The notes under the pieces: model-generated
The model's database searches: none
The model's input: only the letters and a program-made list of their open reading frames with translations
What the model was told of the DNA's origin: nothing
NCBI GenBank assembly: GCA_910588015.1
Contig: CAJUOK010000010.1
Coordinates: 1 to 37,892, forward strand
From: an uncultured Christensenellaceae bacterium
GTDB lineage: Bacteria; Bacillota; Clostridia; Christensenellales; UBA3700
Length of the DNA: 37,892 nucleotides
Direction of reading: 5' to 3'
Made by a program: the position numbers and the translations under genes
Part shown: positions 8,001-16,673 of the stretch, piece after piece
How the letters are laid out: every line of letters begins with the position of its first letter
Numbering within the stretch: position 1 is the stretch's first letter

Positions 8001-9169
8001 TTGACAATGATATTATCAACCTTAGCTTGCGCAGGCGCAGATTCCCCGACACCGTGAGAATATGCTGAATTTGCGCTGACTACGGCGCCAAACTCGCCAT
8101 ATCTAGCCGCTTTTTCACTGCCTTCGCTACTACCGGCTCTTACCGCTGTTGATTGAAGTTTTGGACTAAAAGTCGTATCTGCCTTACTTATAATCAAAAT
8201 GTTGGTGATTATTGCCGTGCTCAGCGCATTTCTGCCTACAATACCGCCTGCCATAGTTTTTGCGCTGGTTCCTTTCCTGCTAAATGGGCCGCCTTGTTGG
8301 TCATTTTGAGCCACTGTGTTTAAATCAAGTGTAAAATTACCGTACTCTGCAGTGATATTTGTAATAACTCCGCCATTTCGACCTGCTATGGCGCCCCAAG
8401 CAGTTTCAAAACGATTTTTTCTTGTATCGACATCGTTAATTTTTCCATTGTTATAATAGAAAGAAAATTTTCCGCTTACTGTCAAATCGCAATTCTCAAT
8501 TCTGCCCATTTGAGTATTAGTTCCGCATACAATTCCGACGTTATTGGAATACATTGCCGCCGTATTGTTACCATCTCCGTAATTTTGGATAGTCTTGCAG
8601 TTATCGACGCTCGTATTATATACGAATTTAAAATTCTTGATTGTGCCGAGATTATAATCAACCAGCAAACCGTAATTACGCTTTGGAGCGTAGGTCAACA
8701 CGTTAGAATCAGTGACCTCCGGGTCGGCTCCGTTTCCCAACGGGTCTACAAAATCAGCGCTATCATATCCAGCCACCGTCGAGCCGTCTTCGTCAGCTAA
8801 TGTCAAAGTCCAACCATTGCCGTCTAAAGTTCTATCTTCTGCAAGAATTTGCTGAGAACCCGTACCGGTCCAATCAAGCGTAATATCGGCTGTCAAATAA
8901 CCGTAATATCCGTCAAAACCTTCCTCCGCCTTGATAAACTTCTGCAATTCTTCTGAAGTAGATATCGCCACTGCATCAGCAGGATACTCGTTCGACTTGA
9001 CGGAAGAACCTGCATTTATCGTCACGTCGGTGTTGGAAAGTCTTACTCCGTCGCCGCCGACATAATTATTATTCGGTTGAGCTCCCACGGAGAACAGTAT
9101 GCCCGCCGTGACAGCCAATATCAATGATATAATACAAATTATTGAAGTGAATTTTTTCTTCGCTGTCAT
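5087..9169 (-). CDS. Large secreted surface protein with beta-helix, Ig-like and YDG/MBG-type domains and a C-terminal membrane anchor
   Basis: The 1360-residue product starts with a signal peptide (lysines, then a hydrophobic stretch at about 9-28). Residues about 65-420 carry Asn/Gly-rich segments such as GGIVGRNALS and ILAEDRTLDGNGWTLTL, suggesting a right-handed beta-helix or GLUG-like region. From about 740 on, bacterial Ig-like modules appear (ANDKASGVASI, VTDNVGHSSTIEV). A YDG-type module follows near 993 (KVFDGTDVFNGEI) and an MBG-like module near 1075 (VKIYGVGLPELTYT). After an acidic Glu/Asp/Thr-rich linker there is one membrane helix (about 1331-1352) and the tail KRAKR. No LPxTG motif is seen. 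The ribosome binding site lies inside the last codons of the preceding lipoprotein gene, so the two are translationally linked. Adhesion or matrix binding is an inference from the architecture. Confidence 0.8.
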   Translation of the reverse strand: MTAKKKFTSIICIISLILAVTAGILFSVGAQPNNNYVGGDGVRLSNTDVTINAGSSVKSNEYPADAVAISTSEELQKFIKAEEGFDGYYGYLTADITLDWTGTGSQQILAEDRTLDGNGWTLTLADEDGSTVAGYDSADFVDPLGNGADPEVTDSNVLTYAPKRNYGLLVDYNLGTIKNFKFVYNTSVDNCKTIQNYGDGNNTAAMYSNNVGIVCGTNTQMGRIENCDLTVSGKFSFYYNNGKINDVDTRKNRFETAWGAIAGRNGGVITNITAEYGNFTLDLNTVAQNDQQGGPFSRKGTSAKTMAGGIVGRNALSTAIITNILIISKADTTFSPKLQSTAVRAGSSEGSEKAARYGEFGAVVSANSAYSHGVGESAPAQAKVDNIIVNLNVDLNNASHTMGSTVSSNGVVFCGKATNVTVFNDQINTDNCGCEPGNKGAQHEPGYGNVVHTDEHTNIAVGFDSKGNQIITVTPKAPDNKNLMLGEVYFTKYSGRNGNDGLVDSNNYVGVEDNGATYIYNKVEERYSQYNFKISPYQTSSNMYWEVSSYVYNVATISNSGSSEYTYTGEDFLYKQLNYTTLEGGKSGVVNPEGLNARTEEGKAVTSGRLPGEYAFVLAEKEAGLSYVDTQNKVVAFVEEEPFTQYSFNVNLAQITPLDASLIGENWMKVQQDFQFQLAGGIEGAADGYQYEVGGSQPTPVEGLVMQNRIDTTKAGRTYKIELTSGGIVVTEPYTYTVRIDLNAPTAEILHYEHPADRYYTHNKITIAANDKASGVASIIMNSYDGSSTTPDHSHNIMDEGTLNEDGSYTWRFQDTGRKEIVVTDNVGHSSTIEVNVKIDTTVPTITVDSYYFEEVEKPKTDAEGNPILDENNNPVMEIVTERKEYVSGMEIKSAVYFEANATFGESGGEIRYSLDDGHTWETYDGVLTVKREAYVKFLAVSNTYTHPEDDVYPYPNRYPLANNWNNTTVEVKIQLPKVVITLDDIIIENASKVFDGTDVFNGEIKIRDGFVSDNEINGQVNVTSVKYADINAGDEVGLIIEVFCTDDTKIMDNQIIGAKGAIEKKTVDVTIDSKVKIYGVGLPELTYTQNGMIAGFEENISLYVQKPEGYDGSYELLPQTADGEGYVIALAEGTAFSNYVLGNVTEGRLRVTLAPIDRLVYERGQFTGLDLNNIANRNFEIGFIRSNGNYEKLNVTFYSRDYYFDSSTNSFVDNGYTKLVDDITKAGAGFFKVVISLPEYDYAGELLTNKYVMDESITEFMIKVIDSTIFDVEEEETPSEGEDAKVDNGEQPAVDGDAGSSVGTYEDDGTDTDSTDTVIEMPIERKGDYIAMISIFCAVIMAIAFAIGVARAIVKRAKR

Positions 9170-9170
9170 A

Positions 9171-12100
9171 TTACACCTCCTCTGCTACAGGGGCGCCGGT
9201 GATATTCACCGTCACCTCGCAGCTCTGCTCGTATACGCCGTTTTGGTCAAGATATACGATTGCGGTATAAGTACCGTCTTTGTTGAATATTACTTCGTCG
9301 GTAAACCAAGTTACTTTAGCCGTAACCTTATCTTTGCCGAGCATTATTTCTATGCTGTCTCTGAAGAACGCCGACTTGCCGTACTTCATATAATCGGCAT
9401 AATCGATATTTATCGTTGTTTCTATCAAAGACATCTTGATTGAAGGAACTACGACGCTTACCGTGGTCTCAAAGAGCGATTTGCCGTCGTTTTCTACGTC
9501 AACCGATACGGGACACTCAAAGGTCATACCTTCTGCCATTGCTTTGCGTAACGTAACTTCGTCTGCAAATATACTCGATACGTCGATTGTAACGGGCACT
9601 TTCTTCTTGATTGTTCCGTCGCTTGTCTTGAAATCGAGCAGCGAAGGCACTACGCTTTCCATAGACACGTTGCCATAGAAATAGTACTTCCAATCAAATA
9701 CCACAGACTTGCTGTTATCCGCCAAATCCACAATATCTGTCGACACGACGTCTACTTCGATACCGTACAGATTCCATTCGTTGTATTGGTCCTTGTTGAG
9801 CACTGCCGAAGCAAAATACTGACCGCCCTTGAGGTCTATAGTCACGCCGTCAAGATTCCACTCGCTGACCTTTGCGGTATATTTTAGCTGTTCTTTGCCG
9901 TTGTAACCGACGACTGTTATTTCGCTCGGGAAAGATTCTCCCTTTGCGTATTCGATAAAGTCTGTCTCAATATAATTGAGTCCGTTACGCTCGATATAAT
10001 ATATATCAAACGGCGTAAACTCTACTTTGAGAACCATATCGCATTCGTAATCGGTGCCTGCGCCTACGTGTACGTTGACGTCATAGGTGTTAGGCTTTTG
10101 AAGTTCCTGTCTCGTCATAGCTCTGATTGCTTCAAAGTCGTACGTCGCGGGCAAATTGCGATAGAAAGTATCGTTGATTTTTACTTTTACAACGCCGCTG
10201 TTTTCGAGATTGTTGAGCACGTCGAGATAATCGTATGCGTTGACAACCAACGTATCGAGCGTAAACGCCTCTTCTTCAAACTCTATTGTAAAGCTGTAAG
10301 TGTTTTCTCCAAACGTAACGCTTGCGTTGTTCTCCGAATTTACTCTTCCATCGCAAACTATATCGACGTTGGTCAACATTCTTTCCGTTCCATCCGTAAA
10401 CACGGCATTGACGTAAGTCGGAATATCTCTCATCGCCTTAACTTGCATATCCTTGACGTATTCTATCTCGGCAGTATGCAAAGTGACTTTTACTTCGATA
10501 GACGTTTCCCACGCTCTTCCGACAAATATATATTCGCCGTCCGCATAATCCGCAATATTGGCGCTGAAATCAGCAAGTCTTACATTTCTATCTTTAAGAG
10601 TCCAAGTTATATTCTGCCAACTGTCTTCTTCCCAATTAGTTCCCGTAAATTTTCTTGCTCTCGTCTCAAACATATCCACGAGACTGCCGCCGAGAGTTGG
10701 ATTGAAGTAAATATTAGTAGCCTGATTCTCCCAACTTACCACATCATCGGTTTTTCTGTTGAAGATGTAGATACCAAAACCTAGAGCGTCATTGCCTCCC
10801 GGATTGGAGCCTATTGCCGAAATATTGGCAAGTTTTCCGTCAGTAAGCGATACATTTACCTTCAAATTTTCGATATTCGGAAGCGGTAAAAATCTGCCAA
10901 CAAGCGAATGTACTTGGTTCTTGATTTCAGAGCTGCTTGCTATTCCGCTGACTATTTGACCTATAATACTAATATTGCCTGCCGCTTTTGTTACCTGCTC
11001 TTGTATCAAAGGCAAAAGCAACTTGCTGTACATATCATTGAAGAATACGTCTTTGTTTTCGTTATCATAATTTATTGTTATAAGCTCAGTTTTACCCGTC
11101 ATACTGGACATATCCATATCTGTAAATACGCCTTGTAACATATCTTTGAGAAGTTTGCTGATATATGAGCCGTTTATATCTACGTCAACGTCTATGTCCA
11201 TACTGCCGGAAAGCGTAACCTTTACACCTGGTAGTATTTCTTCAATCGGCGTAGTAGCTTCGCTTCCTTCACCTTCGGATTGAGTAGAATCGTCAGGTTG
11301 AGCCGAATCTTCGGGCTTTGACGGTTTTTGCTCGGGTAAAGCGCCGTCCGGCACTTCGATAGCCCCGCCGAAATCTTCATTTTCTCCGTCTGAATTATCC
11401 CCAAAGAGTCCGCTCAAAGCATTGGCGAGCATACCCTTAAGGTCAACGTCGTTGATTGGTATATTTAATAAATCACCGGTCACGGTATATATCGGCGCCC
11501 AACTAGCACCTATAACATATGTTAGCATTTTTGCTGTACCCTTGATTTGAACTTTCTTCCCGTCAAAGTCGATAAATCCATACAAGAGAGCTTCTGACGT
11601 CGCATCCGTCCAACCCGAATATATTATAAGCACGATAGCCTTATAAGGAACCTCCAAACCATTGTCAAGCACTTCAGCCTTTTCCGGCGTAGCTTTTGAA
11701 TTACGCAGAACGATTCTAGTCTTATTCTCGTGCGTCGGATAATCCACGTTGTTGTTGTAAAGGTCAAGTGTCAAATTGAGTCTCTCCGATACAAGTATGC
11801 TATCGACAAGCATATCGGCGTCAATTGCGTTGTATTCACCGTATTCAGCCTTTGGCAACTCGCTTATTATGTCGGAAATTCTGTTGCCGCTTTGGCTTTC
11901 TTTACCGAGAGCCAAATCAAGTCCTAACGTAGCGGCATTGCCCAAACCGAGCACTGCGCTTACGGTTCCGTCGAAATTAAGATATGCTTTTAACGAAACA
12001 TCGAGACCGAGGTCCATACCAAGCATTCTCATTATCAACGTAAAGAAGTATCCGTCGACAGCCGCGCCGATATGGTCGTTGCCTATCTCCACGCCCGAAG

Positions 12101-14384
12101 AATATGCCGACATCATCATAACAGGAGCAACTTCTTCAATATCTTCATCGCTGAAATTCTTCTCTATTAACAGTCCTCTGATTAAATCGAAGAGGTCAAC
12201 GTTGGTAAGACAGAACTTCATAAATCCGAGTCCCGAAAGGTCGACGTAAGTTTTATCTTTTTCGTTGTAAGCGGAAATCAACGTGTCTCCGTCGGGCGTG
12301 ATTATCTCAAACAAAATTCTACCCGTTTTATCCGTCTCGTCATAACTTGTGGCAATTCGAAGTTTGAATATTCCGTCGTAATTGCTCAAATCGAGAGTAA
12401 TCGGCATCTTCAAGTAAGTGCTGTTGTTTGCAACCGCCATAATATTGTTGATTATCGGCGTAAGATTTACCGTTGTATCGACGGTCGACAAATCCAAATC
12501 GAGACTTACGTCCAAATCGCTCAACATATTGAGAGCAAACGACTTGACTATCTTGACTATATCGGTGTCGTAATCTTCAACCTTGCCAATGCTGTCAAGC
12601 ACGCTGTTTCTGTCTATTTTAGCTTTTCCTATAAGGAAATTGTCGGCTCTCAACGTCAAAACGTCCATAGCCTTGACTTCGACGTACTCTATTCCGCCGC
12701 CGAATAGACCGATATTGAGTTCTCCGAATATAGGAAGATTTATCGGGTCTAATTTTGCCAAGTCGGTTATCGCTTTGAGGAAGTCGTTGTTGACGACTAT
12801 CGTTATTTTATCGCCGCTCGGTATTATATATTCTTCAAAACCGATAAGTTTAAGAATTTTTACTATAGCGCTTTGCAGAGACGGCGACAGTATTACTTCT
12901 CCGTTTCTCGATACGCTTGCAGTCAACACTGCGCCTTCTTCAACTTGAGGTTTGAACTCGGTGCCAAGCGCGTTGTCAATAGCGTCGGTAACCATCTTTA
13001 CAAGTTTTTCGATATAACCCTTGAGGTCAAGCGGAACGGCTATATTTATACCGCCTTCGGCAAATCCGTTTACACCGGCAGCCAAAGCCTTTACGTAAAG
13101 CTTTCCGTCAAGATAATTGATTCTTACAAGCTCGTTCTCACCTGCTTTAAGCACTGCGTTGACATAATTTTTGTCTTCAGCCAATCCGTCAAGATTTGGG
13201 TCCAAGGACGTCTTGATGTCAAGGCTGTATTCAGCGTCGCCGTCAAGCACCAATATTCCCTCGCCGAACATAGGCTTTTCCAAGAAACCGTCGATAAGCT
13301 TGCCTAAATCAAGAGCTTCTCCGTTGGTGTCTATGGTCAAAGTGAAATCGGCGTTGAGATTACCGAGCGTCAAAGACTCGTAATTCTCAATTCCGTCGGG
13401 CAATTCAATGGCTATCGGCTTGTCTCCGAAAGTCAATGCCGAATCAAATCCCAACAGCGTCTGTCCGTAATTTTCGCTTGCGGGGTCGTTGTCGTAGAAT
13501 TCCACGTTGAATTCGCTCAATCTTCCGTTGTCCACGGTAGCGTTGAGCTTGCCGTTGATAAGAGGAATTAAATCGATGAAATCGTTTATGAAAGAAAGGT
13601 CGAGATTATCAGGCAACACGCCTATCTGTCCTACCAACTCGATAAGCGGTCCTATCATTCCCGTAATACCCTGTACGTCGAGACCGAAATTAAATTTCTC
13701 CACTCCGTTTTCTTCACTATAAGTGATTTTATCGTAAGGAGCGAATCCCGAAAGCAGCATATCTATACCGAGGTCGATAAAATCTGCGTATTGTCCCGCC
13801 AAATCCTTGATGAGCTGAGATAGTTTAGCAGGCAATTTGTCCGCTATCGACAGCAAATAATTGGTATCAATTTCCGATATATTAAGTAATACTCCGTCTT
13901 TATTCTCAAAAAACAGTTTTGAATTGACAAAATATACTGCGAATGCTATTTCATTAGTTCCTTCAAGTTTAAAAATAGCCGCCATCTGCACATCGCCTGC
14001 GCTTATATTGCCTTTTAGCGACATATCGTATTTTTTGCCGTTCAATGCAGCTGAACCCGAAAAATCTATCGAAAGATAATTGCTAGGCATAGAAGCAACC
14101 ATATATTGCATAGCTGTTTTTAATGCCATTGCATACTCGGGTATTTCATCCTCCGGCGGGTCCGGGTCGACAATTACAGGCGGTTTCCAGTCGCCAGAGT
14201 CCCCCGGGTCTGGACCTGGGTCTCCGCTTCCCGGTTCCTCGCCCGAAGTCGGCGGTTTATCTCCGCTAGGCGTATCTCCTCCGGTAGTATCAGGTTTCTT
14301 TTTACAAGCTACCAAAACAAACGATAAAGTCAATACTGCTATCAACATTACCGCTATCAAAATCAACAATCTCTTGTTGCGCAT
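9171..14384 (-). CDS. Giant multidomain lipoprotein (1737 residues)
   Basis: I chose the ATG at 14384 because AAAGGAGGGG lies just upstream and the product then opens with a clean lipoprotein signal ending in the lipobox LVAC (Cys27). An upstream in-frame ATG at 14483 adds 33 residues before the signal and has no comparable site. After Cys27 comes a Pro/Gly/Ser/Asp linker (about 28-75). Several similar beta-rich modules follow, with recurring patterns such as NGKLYV or NSKLFF, L-x-L-D-L and amphipathic helices rich in Leu and Lys. A second acidic, Pro-rich linker lies near 1000-1050. The C-terminal third (about 1295-1737) looks Ig-like. I recognise no enzyme motif. It is presumably tethered to the outer face of the membrane as partner of the downstream surface protein. 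Confidence 0.78.
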   Translation of the reverse strand: MRNKRLLILIAVMLIAVLTLSFVLVACKKKPDTTGGDTPSGDKPPTSGEEPGSGDPGPDPGDSGDWKPPVIVDPDPPEDEIPEYAMALKTAMQYMVASMPSNYLSIDFSGSAALNGKKYDMSLKGNISAGDVQMAAIFKLEGTNEIAFAVYFVNSKLFFENKDGVLLNISEIDTNYLLSIADKLPAKLSQLIKDLAGQYADFIDLGIDMLLSGFAPYDKITYSEENGVEKFNFGLDVQGITGMIGPLIELVGQIGVLPDNLDLSFINDFIDLIPLINGKLNATVDNGRLSEFNVEFYDNDPASENYGQTLLGFDSALTFGDKPIAIELPDGIENYESLTLGNLNADFTLTIDTNGEALDLGKLIDGFLEKPMFGEGILVLDGDAEYSLDIKTSLDPNLDGLAEDKNYVNAVLKAGENELVRINYLDGKLYVKALAAGVNGFAEGGINIAVPLDLKGYIEKLVKMVTDAIDNALGTEFKPQVEEGAVLTASVSRNGEVILSPSLQSAIVKILKLIGFEEYIIPSGDKITIVVNNDFLKAITDLAKLDPINLPIFGELNIGLFGGGIEYVEVKAMDVLTLRADNFLIGKAKIDRNSVLDSIGKVEDYDTDIVKIVKSFALNMLSDLDVSLDLDLSTVDTTVNLTPIINNIMAVANNSTYLKMPITLDLSNYDGIFKLRIATSYDETDKTGRILFEIITPDGDTLISAYNEKDKTYVDLSGLGFMKFCLTNVDLFDLIRGLLIEKNFSDEDIEEVAPVMMMSAYSSGVEIGNDHIGAAVDGYFFTLIMRMLGMDLGLDVSLKAYLNFDGTVSAVLGLGNAATLGLDLALGKESQSGNRISDIISELPKAEYGEYNAIDADMLVDSILVSERLNLTLDLYNNNVDYPTHENKTRIVLRNSKATPEKAEVLDNGLEVPYKAIVLIIYSGWTDATSEALLYGFIDFDGKKVQIKGTAKMLTYVIGASWAPIYTVTGDLLNIPINDVDLKGMLANALSGLFGDNSDGENEDFGGAIEVPDGALPEQKPSKPEDSAQPDDSTQSEGEGSEATTPIEEILPGVKVTLSGSMDIDVDVDINGSYISKLLKDMLQGVFTDMDMSSMTGKTELITINYDNENKDVFFNDMYSKLLLPLIQEQVTKAAGNISIIGQIVSGIASSSEIKNQVHSLVGRFLPLPNIENLKVNVSLTDGKLANISAIGSNPGGNDALGFGIYIFNRKTDDVVSWENQATNIYFNPTLGGSLVDMFETRARKFTGTNWEEDSWQNITWTLKDRNVRLADFSANIADYADGEYIFVGRAWETSIEVKVTLHTAEIEYVKDMQVKAMRDIPTYVNAVFTDGTERMLTNVDIVCDGRVNSENNASVTFGENTYSFTIEFEEEAFTLDTLVVNAYDYLDVLNNLENSGVVKVKINDTFYRNLPATYDFEAIRAMTRQELQKPNTYDVNVHVGAGTDYECDMVLKVEFTPFDIYYIERNGLNYIETDFIEYAKGESFPSEITVVGYNGKEQLKYTAKVSEWNLDGVTIDLKGGQYFASAVLNKDQYNEWNLYGIEVDVVSTDIVDLADNSKSVVFDWKYYFYGNVSMESVVPSLLDFKTSDGTIKKKVPVTIDVSSIFADEVTLRKAMAEGMTFECPVSVDVENDGKSLFETTVSVVVPSIKMSLIETTINIDYADYMKYGKSAFFRDSIEIMLGKDKVTAKVTWFTDEVIFNKDGTYTAIVYLDQNGVYEQSCEVTVNITGAPVAEEV

Positions 14385-14757
14385 AAAATCCCCTCCTTTT
14401 GGTCTGCAAATCCTTGCGCCGCAAATTTCGCTCTTTTCCCACACTTGTATTTGCGAAATTGCGGATTGTGTATACTTGGGCAATTACATTATCTTATAGC
14501 TTTATTAAAAATTCATTAAATTTTTTTATTTTTTATAAAAATTTTACATTTTAACCACCTCCAACCTTAAAGATAGCTGAATTTTTATATATTTTTTTGT
14601 AAAATTTTCCATTTTTTTATATTTTTATTGTATTTTACATTCCAGATGACAATATTTCTTTAAATTTATGTTATTTGTTTAACAATCCGAAGTTTAGTTT
14701 AGTATGCCAATATATAATATGATATATTCTTATAAAATTACATAATAATATATAAAG
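14385..14757 (-). promoter_or_regulatory. AT-rich untranslated leader/intergenic region upstream of the giant lipoprotein
   Basis: This 373-base gap is extremely AT-rich, with imperfectly repeated A/T tracts at 14510-14660. It must contain the promoter of the lipoprotein operon, but I could not settle on one -35/-10 pair. One distinct element stands out: on the minus strand GGAGG (14558-14562), an 8-base spacer, then ATG (14547-14549) directly followed by TAA (14544-14546), a start-stop unit about 160 bases before the real start. No gene or structured RNA is recognised. Confidence 0.4.
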
Positions 14758-14778
14758 AACGGCGGTAAAACCGCCGTT
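14758..14778 (-). terminator. Hairpin terminator after the glycerol operon
   Basis: A perfect 9-bp stem, AACGGCGGT with its complement, has a 3-base loop and lies 31 bases past the glycerol kinase stop. On the minus strand the following sequence is T-rich but broken (CTTTATATATT), so termination may be incomplete. Confidence 0.7.
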
Positions 14779-14809
14779 GAGATTTAATTTAATATTCAAT
14801 TAGATAATC

Positions 14810-16657
14810 TTAAACATATTTTGTTCGCGCTATCGCGCTTTCCCAACCCAACAAAAGGTCGTAGCGCCTCTTGCCGTCCATAATGGGAGAAAATTTCTTT
14901 CCGTTTGCAATTTGTTTCTTCAATTCTTCTTCGCTTGCCCAAATGCCTGCGCATAATCCTGCTAGATAACACGCGCCGAGCGCCGTGGTCTCCACGACGG
15001 GCGGACGCAATACGTCGGCTTGCAGGATATCAGACTGAAACTGCATCAATATATCAGACACGCTTGCCCCTCCGTCAACTGCCAACGCCGTTATCTTTTT
15101 ATTAATATCGTTTTCCATAGCGTGTACAACGTCAAAGACTTGATAAGCAATTGATTCCAAAGCAGCTCTTACAAAATGCTCTTTTTTCACTCCTCTTGTG
15201 AGTCCTACGACGGTTCCGCGCGCGTTGGCATCCCAATGCGGAGCGCCAAGTCCTACGAATGCGGGAACAATATAAACTCCGTTGGTATCGGGTACCTGCG
15301 CCGACAGCTCGTCTGCTTCTTTTGCGGAATTGATAAGTCTGAGTTCGTCTCGCAACCACTGCAAAACCGCTCCGCCCACAAACACGCTGCCCTCAAGAAC
15401 GTATTGAGGTCTTCCGTCTTGCATACTGGCAGCCAAGGTTGTTATAAGTCCTCGCTTGGATACAGCAAACTCGTCGCCCGTATTCATAAGCGTAAAGCAC
15501 CCCGTTCCGTAAGTATTCTTTACGTTGCCCTTTCGAGTACATAAATGTCCGTAAAGCGCCGATTGCTGGTCTCCTGCCACACCGCATATCGGTATTGCCG
15601 CTCCGACAACAGAATCGTCGCATACACCGTAATTATAAGACGATGGAAAAACTTTGGGCAAAACGCTCTTGGGTATTCCGTAAATCTCAAGCAGTTCTTC
15701 GTCCCATTGGAGAGTCTTGATATTGAACATCATAGTTCTCGAAGCATTGGTATAGTCGGTGGCGTGAATTTTGCCGCCAGATAACTTCCACATTAAATAT
15801 GTGTCTATCGTTCCGAAAAGCAAGTCGCCTTTATTTGCGGCTTCTTTCGCGCCCTCTACGTTGTCGAGTATCCATTTTAATTTAGTGGCGGAAAAATATG
15901 CGTCGATTGTCAGTCCCGTTTTCGTATATACTAACTCATCATAACCTTTTTGCTTTAGTTCTTCGCAATAATCTGCCGTACGTCTGCATTGCCAAACGAT
16001 TGCGTTGTATAACGGCTTGCCTGTCTTTTTATTCCAAACCAACGTCGTCTCGCGCTGATTGGTAATACCTATTGCCGCAACGTCCTCAAGTCTGACTCCG
16101 CTTTTGCTAACGGCTTGTTTAAAGACTTCCGACTGCGTGTTCCAAATATCGTCGGGGTCGTGCTCAACCCAACCTGCGCGCGGATAAATCTGTTTGAATT
16201 CTTTTTGCGCCGCTCCTACTATCTTGCCGTGACTGTCAAATACTATCGCTCTTGACGACGTAGTACCTTGGTCCAAGGCAACTATATATTTTTCAACGTT
16301 TTTTTTTAACACTTTCTTTGTGGCTACAAAATCCACTCCAAGTCCCAAAATATCTTTTACTATTACCTGTCCTATCTCTATCGGCGCTTCGACTTTTATT
16401 CCTTCAAGCAACTTAAGAGCGTCAAACATCTTATCTTTGGGAATTGCGTCAGACGTCTTTACGCTGACCATATTGATTTCTCCGTTGGCAACTTGCGCGA
16501 CAGACGTCACCATACGTTTGGGGCAAGTCACCTCGTCGCGAGCGTATTTAGCGCCTCTTGGACAGGTATTGCCTTCTACCTTAATGTCGTTTAAATTGCT
16601 GTCGTCTACTCTCAAATGACATCCCATTGGACAGCAAATACATATCATTTCTTTCAT
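14810..16657 (-). CDS. glpK: DUF1667 domain-glycerol kinase fusion
   Basis: Two proteins normally made separately form one 615-residue reading frame. Residues 1 to about 114 are a DUF1667 domain with cysteines C6, C8, C9, C13, C32 and C45 (motif CICCPMGC), the likely metal or Fe-S-binding partner of anaerobic glycerol-3-phosphate dehydrogenases. From about 122, a full-length glycerol kinase (about 494 residues) follows. It has the phosphate-binding ALDQGTTSSRAIVFD, the GITNQRETT segment and the VAGDQQSALYGH motif, and makes glycerol-3-phosphate from glycerol and ATP. The histidine phosphorylated by HPr in many Gram-positive kinases (NIH) is a lysine here (NIKTLQWD). The gene is last in the operon, 16 bases after the GlpB-like gene. 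The junction is encoded by a nine-A run. Confidence 0.9.
   Translation of the reverse strand: MKEMICICCPMGCHLRVDDSNLNDIKVEGNTCPRGAKYARDEVTCPKRMVTSVAQVANGEINMVSVKTSDAIPKDKMFDALKLLEGIKVEAPIEIGQVIVKDILGLGVDFVATKKVLKKNVEKYIVALDQGTTSSRAIVFDSHGKIVGAAQKEFKQIYPRAGWVEHDPDDIWNTQSEVFKQAVSKSGVRLEDVAAIGITNQRETTLVWNKKTGKPLYNAIVWQCRRTADYCEELKQKGYDELVYTKTGLTIDAYFSATKLKWILDNVEGAKEAANKGDLLFGTIDTYLMWKLSGGKIHATDYTNASRTMMFNIKTLQWDEELLEIYGIPKSVLPKVFPSSYNYGVCDDSVVGAAIPICGVAGDQQSALYGHLCTRKGNVKNTYGTGCFTLMNTGDEFAVSKRGLITTLAASMQDGRPQYVLEGSVFVGGAVLQWLRDELRLINSAKEADELSAQVPDTNGVYIVPAFVGLGAPHWDANARGTVVGLTRGVKKEHFVRAALESIAYQVFDVVHAMENDINKKITALAVDGGASVSDILMQFQSDILQADVLRPPVVETTALGACYLAGLCAGIWASEEELKKQIANGKKFSPIMDGKRRYDLLLGWESAIARTKYV
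16299..16307 (-). other. Nine-A homopolymer at the DUF1667/GlpK junction (possible slippage site)
   Basis: On the minus strand the junction reads GTGTT, nine A, then CGTTGA. The sequenced length keeps the two domains in frame. One A fewer would put a TAG 9 codons on; one A more would give TGA at once. Both would release a stand-alone DUF1667 protein. Runs of nine or more A are known to promote RNA polymerase slippage, and they are also common spots for sequencing errors. Confidence 0.6.
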
Positions 16658-16673
16658 ATTTCCCTCTCTGATA

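Noticed and set aside
10068..10784. Long plus-strand frame of 238 codons inside the giant lipoprotein gene.
   Set aside because: It is antisense to a coding region with a clear signal peptide and repeated modules; no start signal or recognisable domains.
14385..14483. Longer N-terminus of the giant lipoprotein (start at 14483).
   Set aside because: It would place 33 residues before a normal lipoprotein signal; the ATG at 14384 has a near-perfect ribosome binding site.
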